Shown here piece after piece: positions 1 through 8,400 of a stretch of DNA of 64,000 nt. A model generated the notes under the pieces. That model had not been told where the DNA came from, ran no database searches, and was given only the letters and a program-made list of their open reading frames with translations. The number at the start of each line of letters is the position of its first letter. The first letter of the stretch is position 1. A program made the translations under genes and the position numbers. Source of the DNA: CALZIK01 sp945787635 (lineage in GTDB: Bacteria; Acidobacteriota; Thermoanaerobaculia; Multivoradales; JAHEKO01); NCBI GenBank assembly GCA_947259725.1, contig CAMYNM010000010.1, forward strand, positions 1 through 64,000. Direction: 5' to 3'.

Positions 1-99
1 CGTGATCGCAGCCGTCAGCGTCGTCTTGCCGTGATCCACGTGACCGATCGTCCCGATGTTCACATGGGGCTTGCTTCGCTCGAATTTCTCCTTCGCCAT
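1..99 (-). CDS. tuf: Elongation factor Tu, N-terminal fragment cut by window edge
   Basis: Only the first 33 codons are present. They read [20 protein letters not shown] followed by [13 protein letters not shown], which is the EF-Tu N-terminus including the G1 P-loop [10 protein letters not shown]-Tu delivers aminoacyl-tRNA to the ribosome as a GTP complex. The ATG at 99-97 is preceded by an AAGGAG ribosome binding site about ten bases upstream. The gene follows tRNA-Thr(GGT), as in the classical tRNA-tufB operon. The rest lies beyond position 1. Confidence 0.97.
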
Positions 100-128
100 G
101 GTCGAACCGACTCCTTGTCTTTGATTTG

Positions 129-146
129 AAAAGCCCCGGCCGGGGC
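129..146 (-). terminator. GC hairpin with T tail between tRNA-Thr and tuf
   Basis: Read on the minus strand, the palindrome GCCCCGG-CCGGGGC (146-133) is followed at once by TTTT (132-129), the shape of an intrinsic terminator. It lies about 30 bases before the tuf start codon and downstream of tRNA-Thr. It could end the tRNA transcript, attenuate tuf, or simply protect the processed tRNA 3' side. The T tail is short, so termination is not certain. Confidence 0.45.
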
Positions 147-219
147 ACAGCCCTGATCTACCGCTTTAACCGAATTTCGCTATCCGCGTCGGGAGTGCCG
201 AAACCCGGCCACGCCTCTA

Positions 220-294
220 TGGAGCCCACGCCCGGATTTGAACCGGGGACCCCTTCCTTACCAAGGAAGCGCTCTACCTCTGAGCTACGTGGAC
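220..294 (-). tRNA. tRNA-Thr(GGT)
   Basis: A 75-nt cloverleaf: acceptor GTCCACG/CGTGGGC, D-stem GCTC/GAGC, anticodon stem CTTCC/GGAAG around loop TTGGTAA, T-stem CCCGG/CCGGG around TTCAAAT, discriminator T and encoded CCA. The anticodon GGT (262-260) reads threonine codons ACC and ACU. It corresponds by position and anticodon to thrT just before tufB in the classical operon. Confidence 0.97.
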
Positions 295-368
295 AGACCC
301 CGAATAACGCCGCCGTTGTAAACAATCCCCTACCGACCGCTCCTAAAGGGTCGGTTGGGAGACTGCAG

Positions 369-397
369 ATTATATGGCCCCGATTCGGCTCTGTAAA
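369..397 (-). promoter_or_regulatory. Strong sigma70-type promoter for tRNA-Thr(GGT)-tuf
   Basis: On the minus strand TTTACA (397-392) and TATAAT (374-369) are separated by exactly 17 bases: five of six and six of six matches to the housekeeping consensus. The predicted start is near 362, giving a leader of about 67 bases before the tRNA. That leader holds a CCGACC/GGTCGG inverted repeat. The site would make the thrT-tuf part of the split operon independent of the upstream tRNAs. Confidence 0.7.
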
Positions 398-497
398 GGG
401 GGGTGGAGGGGCTTTTTTGGCACGCCTCGAGGTGACGGGCGGAGGCACCCCCTGGCCGGGCTCGCCGGGTCCTCGTCCTGGGGTGCCTCGACGAGTC

Positions 498-1586
498 CTA
501 GCGGGGAGGCAGGCAGACCGACCGGCTCTGGAGCGCCTCGACCAGGAACTCGACCACCCGCGCGTTGCCGGCTCGGTTCAAGTGCGGATCAGTCTGGCTC
601 ACGCGCAGGGCCGGCTCCACTGGCCAAGGCATCTCGAGGGCCGTGATCCCGAGATCCTTCTGGAGTGCCACAAGAGCCCCCGCGTCGACCTCCAGGGTCG
701 AGTAGTCGAACAGATTGACCACCTCGGCCCCGTTCTCACGGCCCCAGGCGGCGAGCCTGCCGAGCGCCTCCCGGTACCCATCCTCCCCCACCATGTGCCG
801 GTAGCGGTCCGGGATCCGCTCCATATCCACCTCGGTGACGAAGGTCGCCAGGCGGTTCGGGGCGAAGGTGAACCAGCGCTTGGAGCCAGTGAGCCTTCGA
901 ATACGGTTCCACAGCGCCGAGGGCCCTGCGGGCTCGGGCCGCAACAGGAAATGAGGCAGCCCCATGTCGTTGGCGACGAACAGGACCAGAACACAGTCCG
1001 GCTCGAGGCCCGCCCCGTGGGCCTCGAGCCAGGCCGCCTCCTGATAGGCACTGTAGCCCGGAACGCCGGCGTTGACGACTTCGACCCGAGGGGCCGAGCG
1101 CCGCTCGAGCTCGGCCTCGAGCTGGGCCGCAACGGTGTCGTCCTCGGGAATCGCCCAGCCAAAGGCATGGGAATCGCCCAGGGCGAGAATCCTGTAGGTG
1201 TCCCCGGGCTTAGGGGCGACCGGCCCCGAGCCGCGGCGAACGCCTCGCTGGCTCACGTTGACGGGAACGCCCTCGAAGCAGGTGGCAACACCTGGGCGCA
1301 GCTCGTAGATCAGGTCGTCGTGCTGACTCGGATCCACGATCTCGCGCAGCCGCGCCTGCTGTGCCGGCGCCCGGCAATCCCCCTGGAGCGGCGGCGGCTC
1401 GAACCTGGAAGCCAGATCGGACAGAGCCTCGTTTTCTGAATCCGGTCCACTCGCCAGGCGCAGGCCCATCTCCGCCGTACCCAAGCCCAGTGCGAGCCCA
1501 AGGAGAGCCGCCAGCAACCGCCAGCGCAGCGGCCGGCCGGCCACCGAACCCTGTGGAAGTCTCGGGTCCTTGGGCTTGTCCGCCAT
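498..1586 (-). CDS. Membrane-anchored SGNH/GDSL-type hydrolase-like protein
   Basis: 362 aa. One hydrophobic segment lies at about residues 20-40, suggesting an N-terminal anchor with the catalytic part outside. SGNH blocks are visible: GDSH around Ser139, VNAGVPGYS around Gly174, FVAND with Asn206, and a C-terminal DPHLN with Asp333/His335. The family comprises esterases, acetylhydrolases and O-acyl modifiers of polysaccharides; the substrate cannot be read from sequence. No clear ribosome binding site precedes the ATG. The gene sits between tRNA-Thr(GGT) and an exported protein, inside the interrupted tRNA-tuf series. A long plus-strand frame across it is a codon-bias shadow. Confidence 0.8.
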   Translation of the reverse strand: MADKPKDPRLPQGSVAGRPLRWRLLAALLGLALGLGTAEMGLRLASGPDSENEALSDLASRFEPPPLQGDCRAPAQQARLREIVDPSQHDDLIYELRPGVATCFEGVPVNVSQRGVRRGSGPVAPKPGDTYRILALGDSHAFGWAIPEDDTVAAQLEAELERRSAPRVEVVNAGVPGYSAYQEAAWLEAHGAGLEPDCVLVLFVANDMGLPHFLLRPEPAGPSALWNRIRRLTGSKRWFTFAPNRLATFVTEVDMERIPDRYRHMVGEDGYREALGRLAAWGRENGAEVVNLFDYSTLEVDAGALVALQKDLGITALEMPWPVEPALRVSQTDPHLNRAGNARVVEFLVEALQSRSVCLPPR

Positions 1587-1622
1587 GTCTGAAGCATAGC
1601 CGGGACCGCCGCCGCCCCGAAG

Positions 1623-2456
1623 CTACGGACAGGTAGCGAACGCCGAGGTGTCGGTGATCGCTGGCGCGGGTTGCGAGAGCGGATTGAAGTACTGCTTCTG
1701 CTGACCGGTCTGGGTGTCGGTCACCGTCAAGGTGTACTCGACGGTGGTCGTAGCTGCGTAAAAGACCCAGAAGTGGTCGTTGCTGCCGCAATTGTCGAGA
1801 AGTCGAACCAAAAGATCCTGACTGGACGGACTCAGGAAGTAGAAGCTGCCGCTGTTGTTACCTGCATCGAGAACCATGCCCCTACCGCTACCGAACGACG
1901 AGCTTCGCCAATCGACCTCGACTTGGAAGCGGTCGTCGTTCAGGCAGAGAACGGTGCCGCTCTCTTCGCATGGGGGGGCGTTCGTGCCAAAACACTCCAC
2001 TTTCGCCTTGGTGAGCTTCTTGGAGCCCGAAAGGTCGACATCCACGGCCACCGCGGCTGCCTGGTCGAGCAGAAACGAAGGGATCGCAACGGTGTCGGTA
2101 CCCGCTCGATCGGTTTTCATCGAGGAGTTGATGGTCGCGGCGACGTTCCCGGATGGGCCCAGGATCTGGCCGGAAAGTCTGGCTTTGACCCCTCGCTGCC
2201 CTTTGTTGTCGGTGCCGGATTCCGGGTTCTTGGCGGTGAGGGTGCAGAAGAGTGCCTCCAGCTCCATCCCGGAAGGAATCAGCAGGGCGGTGCTGAGGAA
2301 GTCATCTTCGAAGCTGCGCGCCTTGACCGGATCAGGGCAGCTGGCGCTGGCGGCAGAATGAACCGATGCCGGGCCGTCGGCCGCGATCCCACCGCAAACG
2401 ATGACCGCCAGGCAGATCGCTGCTACACCTATCCGAAATGCTCGGTTTGTCGGCAT
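1623..2456 (-). CDS. Exported protein of unknown function with CLN..FWVFY module
   Basis: 277 aa from the ATG at 2456, chosen over an upstream in-frame ATG because a perfect AGGAGG lies seven bases before it. Residues 1-25 form a signal peptide. The second half shows the pattern CLNDDRFQVEVDWR ... SGSFYFLSP ... DHFWVFYAATT-EYTLTVTDT, ending in ATCP. I recall this arrangement as a recurring C-terminal module in exported proteins of Acidobacteriota; this is memory, not a search. Several paired cysteines suggest disulfides outside the cytoplasm. The function is unknown. A sigma70-like promoter is placed just upstream. Confidence 0.8.
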   Translation of the reverse strand: MPTNRAFRIGVAAICLAVIVCGGIAADGPASVHSAASASCPDPVKARSFEDDFLSTALLIPSGMELEALFCTLTAKNPESGTDNKGQRGVKARLSGQILGPSGNVAATINSSMKTDRAGTDTVAIPSFLLDQAAAVAVDVDLSGSKKLTKAKVECFGTNAPPCEESGTVLCLNDDRFQVEVDWRSSSFGSGRGMVLDAGNNSGSFYFLSPSSQDLLVRLLDNCGSNDHFWVFYAATTTVEYTLTVTDTQTGQQKQYFNPLSQPAPAITDTSAFATCP

Positions 2457-2492
2457 GATCGACCTCCTCATTCTCGGTTCAAATAATTACGG

Positions 2493-2521
2493 ACTATATT
2501 CCGCGAGCTCCAGAGCGGCAA
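2493..2521 (-). promoter_or_regulatory. Sigma70-type promoter before the exported protein
   Basis: On the minus strand TTGCCG (2521-2516) and TATAGT (2498-2493) are 17 bases apart. The predicted start near 2486 gives a leader of about 30 bases before the ATG at 2456, which has a strong Shine-Dalgarno. The promoter lies between tRNA-Gly and the gene, so the inserted gene can be transcribed independently of the tRNA. Confidence 0.5.
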
Positions 2522-2580
2522 GTGCTTGCGGCGAGGGCTGGCGCCAGCGACTCGACCAGACGCTGCGTGACGTGGATGAA

Positions 2581-2655
2581 TGGAGCGGGAGACGGGAATC
2601 GAACCCGCGACCAACGGCTTGGAAGGCCGAGACTCTGCCACTGAGTTACTCCCGC
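2581..2655 (-). tRNA. tRNA-Gly(TCC)
   Basis: 75 nt: acceptor GCGGGAG/CTCCCGC, D-stem ACTC/GAGT, anticodon loop CTTCCAA, T-stem GCGGG/CCCGT with TTCGATT, discriminator T and encoded CCA. The anticodon is TCC (glycine GGA/GGG). The first anticodon-stem pair is a T-T mismatch. It matches glyT of the classical thrU-tyrU-glyT-thrT-tufB series but stands alone here, with protein genes on both sides. Only a weak promoter candidate (TTGTCC-N17-AATAGG) precedes it. Confidence 0.96.
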
Positions 2656-2726
2656 TCGAGGAGCCGGGCGGCCCTATTCGCGACCGCCGGGTGGCGGACA
2701 AAGCCTCGCAGAACCGAGGCGAAACT

Positions 2727-3995
2727 TCAAGGCGGCGGAGGCGCGTCGGTGCCGCCCGACAACTTCCACGCGCGCAAGCTGCCTCCGCCCGGGCAGGTCT
2801 CGTCGGCGAATCCCGCGACGACCTCGTCGCGGCCGTCGCCGTCGAGGTCCGCGAGTCGCGCGTGGCGGGCTCGACAGCCCCGCCCGCCTTGGAGAGCGCC
2901 CAGTCCGGGCCCCGGCGCGAGACGTCCGCTCTGGTTGAAAAAGACGCCTAACGCACCGCTGTCGGTCAGGTAGACGAGGTCCATGTCTTCGTCGCCGTCG
3001 GGGTCGCCCGCGGAGAGCGCGGTTGGGCGTCCGGTCGCCCCAGGCAGGGCCAGCTCGAATCGCTGCCAGGTTCGATCTCCGGAGGCTACGAGCAGATCGA
3101 TACCGCACCGCTCCCGAACTCCGTCGAGATCACTGTAGGCGATCACGAGGTCGTCGTCGCGGTCGCCGTCGAAATCAGCGACAGCGACGGCCCCAATGAA
3201 GCTCCGCCCGCCCCCTGCGCCGAGCTCTCCTGACAGAAAACCACCCAGGCCGTCGCCCCAAAACACGACCCCGCGCTGGTTCTGCACGGCCGAAGCGACG
3301 GCGATGTCGAGATTGCCATCGTTGTCGAAGTCGCCGAGCGCGACGTCGTCGCCGAACAGGCGCCCCGAGGCCGGATAGAGCTCTCGCCAAACCCAGGGCG
3401 CCGGGAGGCGGTTGATCAGCGCACGCAGGCCATATGAGCCCGCAGACAGCACCCGACCGGGGTGCGGCCCCTCGCCCAGGGCAACGATGTCCGGCCGGTC
3501 GTCGCCGTTCAAATCGCCTACCGCGAGTGCTCGGGAGGAGAAACCGGCCCACTTTGATGCCGAGTCAGAGAAACTCGACAGCTCTCGAAAGCCTCCTCGG
3601 CCGTTGCCGGCGAAAACGCCCAGGCCCCGAAGATGCACCCCCAGAGCCACGTCTGCGTGACCATCCCCGTCGAAGTCCGCCACGGCGGCATCGCCGTAGT
3701 CGAGCGGCAGATCGGGAAACGACGCGTCGTCCCATCGCGAAAACTCGAATCCCGACCCACCCAGGAAGAGGGCCGGCCCGCCTTGCCCCCTTCTAGGCGC
3801 TCCGTGCACGAGATCGAGGCGGCCGTCTCCGTTCAAGTCGCCGAGGTCGAAGCCGTTTCGCCACTGGCCCGCCCTGGGCAAGCCGGAGTCGACCTCGACC
3901 CAACCCGGGGACTCGGCGCCGCGCGCGAGCGGGCTATTCGGGCCGCTGAGAAGGACGAGGACCGTCGGAATCCAGACGGATCCTCTGTTTGCCAC
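2727..3995 (-). CDS. Exported seven-bladed VCBS/FG-GAP beta-propeller protein
   Basis: 422 aa from a GTG at 3995, preferred because an AAGGAAG lies six bases upstream and translation then begins with a signal peptide (hydrophobic run about residues 8-20, ending near PLARGA). A longer frame from 4127 has no signal. Seven calcium-binding-like repeats of the form D-L/F-N/D-G-D-G-x-x-D-L/V are visible, e.g. DLNGDGRLDLV, DFDGDGHADVAL, DFDNDGNLDIAV and DLDGDGRDEVVAG, predicting a seven-bladed propeller. Such proteins bind ligands or surfaces; no catalytic site is evident. Its start overlaps the end of the upstream exported gene by 62 bases, so the two are probably co-expressed. Confidence 0.85.
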   Translation of the reverse strand: MANRGSVWIPTVLVLLSGPNSPLARGAESPGWVEVDSGLPRAGQWRNGFDLGDLNGDGRLDLVHGAPRRGQGGPALFLGGSGFEFSRWDDASFPDLPLDYGDAAVADFDGDGHADVALGVHLRGLGVFAGNGRGGFRELSSFSDSASKWAGFSSRALAVGDLNGDDRPDIVALGEGPHPGRVLSAGSYGLRALINRLPAPWVWRELYPASGRLFGDDVALGDFDNDGNLDIAVASAVQNQRGVVFWGDGLGGFLSGELGAGGGRSFIGAVAVADFDGDRDDDLVIAYSDLDGVRERCGIDLLVASGDRTWQRFELALPGATGRPTALSAGDPDGDEDMDLVYLTDSGALGVFFNQSGRLAPGPGLGALQGGRGCRARHARLADLDGDGRDEVVAGFADETCPGGGSLRAWKLSGGTDAPPPP

Positions 3996-5268
3996 GGCCT
4001 GCTTCCTTTCCGCTGATCGCGGCTTTCCGCGACTGAAGAGCTCGAGCACGAACGCTCGGAGAAACCGGCTCCCCGCAAATCGTCGAAGCCGGGTCGAATT
4101 CCGTTCCATAGAGCGCCGCCCAGGCATCTCCCTCCCGCGAGCGATATCTCTGGCGCGCTATAACGTAGCCGTGGCCCACAAACTCGTCGGTCGATCCAGC
4201 GGAAGCCGAAGTGTTCAGATTGAAGTAGGCCCACCCGGCGTCGAAGGACCCCGTTCTGACCGGGCTCTTGCCGACCGAGACGAGCTGGGTCTCCGCCGGG
4301 AAAAGCCCCGTGCCGTTGCCGATTTCCAAAGCCTCTTCCTGCTGGTCGAACACGACGACCTGCGTCTCGTCGAGCGGATACCACTCGGGCAGGCTGCCGC
4401 AATCGAAAGGACCCTGGGCGACACCCGAGTCACGCCAGACGATCGCCTCGGTTTTGAATCTGTCGCGTTTCCGGAACGGCATGGCCCATAGTGCGCCACC
4501 ACACTCGCGATTGTCGCTGGCGTCGAAGCCCGTGTAGCGACCGTAGAAGGTGTAGTTGCCGGCGGTCGAAAGACCGTCACTCGTGCCCGCCTCGATCGCA
4601 ATCGCCGGTACCTCACGAAGGAACTTGTTCGAGTAGGTCGTAATCGTCGCCTTGAGCGCATTGAGGTTGTTGGCGATTCCGAGTCCCCCGTTCTCGAAGT
4701 ACCCGCTGTCGCCGGGGTAGAGCCGCGTGCAGGCGCTGACGTTGTCGAAGGTGATGTAACCCCGAGCCACCCTGCCGCTCGGCCGCGCCATGCATTGCCC
4801 ATCGTAGAAGCTCACCGAGCTGCCGGTGTGGGCGCTGATCAGGTCTCCGAGGGAGAAGTCATTGCCCGGACTGATGTTGACGCAGCCGCTCGAGTCGCAC
4901 GATGTACAGCCGCTGTTGCCATTGGGTTGGCTGGCTGGAATTGGAAGGAAGCCGTTGGTGAACAGGAGATCGACATCGAACTCCTGGACATCGTAACCAG
5001 TGAGAAATATGTCGAAATTCAAGGTCGGTACGGAGAGATCGGTCCACAGAATCACGTGGGCGATCGCCGGCGCCGGCTGCGTGTTGATCAACGTGACCTT
5101 GGTGCGCTCGAACTTGGTCCTGCCGACGTTGCGCAGATCGACCTCGAAGTACGGGACCAGGACCGTGGCAGCCGGAACGGCGTCGATCACGCACAGCTCG
5201 GCGGCAGCCGGTGCAACTGAAAGGCCGATCACGGCCACGAACGCAACCAGAGAACCGGATAGCTTCAT
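3934..5268 (-). CDS. Exported conserved protein of unknown function
   Basis: 444 aa from the ATG at 5268, which has AAGGAGG about seven bases upstream and opens a clean signal peptide (MKLSGSLVAFVAVIGLSVAP, cleavage after AAA). The mature protein begins ELCVIDAVPAATVLVPYFEVDL and contains cysteine pairs (CTSC, CGG). I recall similar starts in unnamed exported proteins of Acidobacteriota, without assigned function. The last 35 residues are basic and low-complexity and overlap the next gene in another frame. They may be a non-native extension caused by loss of an earlier stop. A 10-bp inverted repeat lies upstream. Confidence 0.75.
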   Translation of the reverse strand: MKLSGSLVAFVAVIGLSVAPAAAELCVIDAVPAATVLVPYFEVDLRNVGRTKFERTKVTLINTQPAPAIAHVILWTDLSVPTLNFDIFLTGYDVQEFDVDLLFTNGFLPIPASQPNGNSGCTSCDSSGCVNISPGNDFSLGDLISAHTGSSVSFYDGQCMARPSGRVARGYITFDNVSACTRLYPGDSGYFENGGLGIANNLNALKATITTYSNKFLREVPAIAIEAGTSDGLSTAGNYTFYGRYTGFDASDNRECGGALWAMPFRKRDRFKTEAIVWRDSGVAQGPFDCGSLPEWYPLDETQVVVFDQQEEALEIGNGTGLFPAETQLVSVGKSPVRTGSFDAGWAYFNLNTSASAGSTDEFVGHGYVIARQRYRSREGDAWAALYGTEFDPASTICGEPVSPSVRARALQSRKAAISGKEAGRGKQRIRLDSDGPRPSQRPE

Positions 5269-5361
5269 GCACTCCTCCTTCGAACTCGGAATCAGTTGGA
5301 CCGGAAGCCGACCACGGTGGCACCTCCGGGCTGCTGGCTTAATTGACGGGTTAATTCTACA

Positions 5362-5394
5362 CGGAATGATCCACGGCTCGGCAAGATCATTCCG
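5362..5394. repeat. 10-bp perfect inverted repeat in divergent intergenic region
   Basis: CGGAATGATC (5362-5371) and GATCATTCCG (5385-5394) are exact reverse complements separated by 13 bases. They lie about midway between the divergent starts at 5268 (minus) and 5487 (plus). The spacing suits a dimeric regulator bound on one DNA face about two turns apart, or a leader hairpin. No T run follows on either strand, so a terminator is unlikely. Confidence 0.55.
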
Positions 5395-5486
5395 GAATCG
5401 GAACCGAAGCGGCGCCTGTTGAGGTTCCATAGCGGTACCTTCGCCTCGACCAGCAGAATTCCTCGGGCTGTTACGCCCACAGTGCA

Positions 5487-8400
5487 ATGCGCCAAGCGAG
5501 CCCAGATCGGACCACGGCCGAGCCCCGGATCCTCCTGATCACCGCCGATCAGGTGCTTCGCGCGCTTGGCTTGCAGGCGCTCGAAGGGTCCGGTTTTCGG
5601 GTTTCCGCCACGGCCAGCGCGACTGAGGCCATTGTCCTGGCCACGAAGTCGGCTCCGGACGTGATCCTCCTCGACCTGCTGGTCGACGATGTCGACGCGT
5701 TGAGCTTGCGATCGGCGCTGCGCGAGCTGCCCCGCTGCCACAGCGCTCCAGTCTTCGTGATGTCGGACCTCTTTGATCCAGGGCTCATCGCGAAGGTCTA
5801 TGAGGACCCGTTCTCCGAGTTCCTCCCTAAACCGATCAACTGGCTCGTCCTTCCCCACCGTTTCCGTCAGGCGGTCGTTGTCGGCCGGTCGGTCGCCGAG
5901 CTGAGTCAGTATCAGGAGTACCTGGAGCAGGCTAAGGACGCGGCCCGGTCGGCGAGCACCGAGGCTCTCAAGCTTCGCAACTTCGATGAGCTCACCGGCC
6001 TCCCGAATCGATCCACCTTCAGCGAGATCGTGGCCATGGCGGCGGCTCAGATGAAGAACCGTCGCGGCGAGATCGCGGTTCTGTTCATCGACATCGACCG
6101 ATTCAAGCACTTCAATGATTCCCTGGGTCGGGAAAGCGGCGACGCCCTGCTGCGGGCAATCGCCGGCAGGCTGGAGTCGGTGCTCGAACAAAGGGTCACC
6201 CGATCGGAAGAGATAGCCGGAGAGCTTCGTGGCTCACTGGCCCGCATCCACGCCGACGAGTTCGCCATCCTTTTGGACCGGGTCGAGAACACCTCCGAGG
6301 TGGTCAGAACCGCGGAGGAGATCCTGGCCGCGGTCATGGCGCCCTACAGCGTGAACGGACGAGACGTCTTCGTGTCGGCCAGTATCGGCGTCGCCGTAGC
6401 TTCCGAGAGTGAGGGTGAAGCGGTGCTGCAGTGCGCGGAGACCGCGACCAAACACGCAAAGAGGGCGGGTGGCAAGACCATCTGCGTGTACACGGAGTCG
6501 ATGAAGGACGAGGTCATCGAAAAGCTCGAATTGCAGGAGCGGTTGCGCCGGGCCATCGACAACAACGAGCTCCGGCTGCACTACCAGCCGATCGTCGACG
6601 CGCGGACCGGACTCATCACCGGTCTGGAGGGGCTGGTCCGCTGGACCGAACCCGAGCGCGGAGCGATCTCGCCGGCGATCTTCATCCCGGTCGCGGAGGA
6701 CGGCGGCCTGGTCGTCGCGATCGGCGACTGGGTCCTCAAGCGGGCCCTGCGCCAATTGAGCGAGTGGACCGCGCGGGGCCTGCCTCCGGTACGCATCGCG
6801 ATCAACGTCGCCCGCGCCCAACTCGAAGAGGCGACCTTCGTCGAGAAAATCGAGAGTGCGGTACAGGAAGCTGCGATCAAACCGCAGTACCTGGAGCTCG
6901 AGCTGAGCGAACGAGGTGTCTTCCGAGACGACCCGTTGACCATCGAGAAGCTGCGCCGGCTGAAGAAGCTCGGGGTATCACTGGCGATCGACGACTTCGG
7001 TACCGGCCAGACGACTCTTGCCTATCTCCAGAGCTTCCCGCTGAGCGTACTCAAGATCGATCGCTCGTTTGTGGCTCGAGTCGACTACGATCCGGCGACC
7101 GAAGCGATCATCCGAGCCATGGTCGCGATGTCTCACGAGCTCGATCTCAGGGTCGTCGGAGAAGGTGTCGAGACCGAACGGCAGGCGGAGCTCCTGCGGG
7201 GACTCAACTGCGACAAACTTCAGGGCTTCTTGTTTCACCGGGCACTTCCGGCGGACCAGGTCCGGCAGCTTCTGGCCGATCAGGCCGAAGGCCTCCCCGG
7301 GGTCCCCAAGCGACAGGTCCTGCCAGCCCCATCCGAAACTCGTCCGGCCCACGACGCGGAGCCGTTTCCCGGGTTCGCGGTCTCTCCGCGCGAGTCCTCG
7401 CAAGACGAGCTTTTCCGCCTCGCGCATGTCGATTTTCTGACCGACCTCCTCAATCGATATTCGTTCGAGCAGGCTCTCGAGGCGACACTGGCCCGCGCCG
7501 AGAGATTCGGCCACAAAGTTGCCCTGCTGCTGTTCGACTTGGATCAGTTCAAGGAGATCAACGACACCTATGGCCACTCCGCCGGCGATGAGCTGCTGGC
7601 CACCCTCGCCCACCGAATGCGACGTATCGTCAGGCAGGTGGACCCGCTCGCGAGACTGGGTGGTGACGAGTTCGCGCTGATTCACAGTGAGTTCAAGAGT
7701 CTCGACGGCGTCGCGACGCTCGCCCAGAGGCTCGGAGACGAGATCGCGAAACCGGTCCGGCTGGGTTCCAACGAGGTAAACGTCTCTGCAAGCACCGGCA
7801 TCGCGGTCTTTCCGCCTGGAGACTCCGACCCGAAACGGTTCTATAGGCAGGCTGACCTAGCGCTCTACAAAGCCAAGGAGCAGGGCGGCGCCTGCTTCCA
7901 CTTCCACGCTCACGAGATGGATCGCCAAGTGCAGCACAAGATACAACTGTCGCGAGATCTCAAGCGAGCGATCGACCGGGACGAGTTGCACCTGGTCTTT
8001 CAGCCGCAGTTCGCTCTGGCCGATCGGTCGATAGTCGCCGCCGAAGCCCTGGTACGTTGGAACCATCCGAAGCGCGGCCTGATTCCACCCAGCACCTTCA
8101 TTCCCATTGCCGAAGACAGCGGCGAAATCATCAGCATTGGCGAGTGGATTCTGCGCCGGGCGTGCTCCGAAGCGGTCTCCTGGCGATCAAAGCTCGGAAT
8201 CGAGCTCCCGGTCTCGGTCAACCTTTCGTACGTCCAGTTCCGGCTTCAGGGATTCCCGCAAGCGGTGGAGCGAATCCTCGACGAAACCGGTCTGCGACCC
8301 GGTCTGCTCGAGCTCGAGCTTACCCAGCGGATGCTGCTTCGCCTCGAAAACGACATCGACAAGCTCACCCGCGAGCTCGACTCGCTGGGTGTGACAATGA

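Noticed and set aside
398..420. GGGGC followed by a T run on the plus strand, terminator-like
   Set aside because: No plus-strand gene ends nearby; the G-rich side pairs only weakly.
126..1439. 437-aa plus-strand open frame
   Set aside because: It runs across tRNA-Thr, its promoter and the SGNH gene in antisense; no domain is recognisable.
6431..7591. 386-aa plus-strand frame within the c-di-GMP gene
   Set aside because: Frame-shifted shadow rich in Arg/Gly; the GGDEF/EAL frame is intact throughout.
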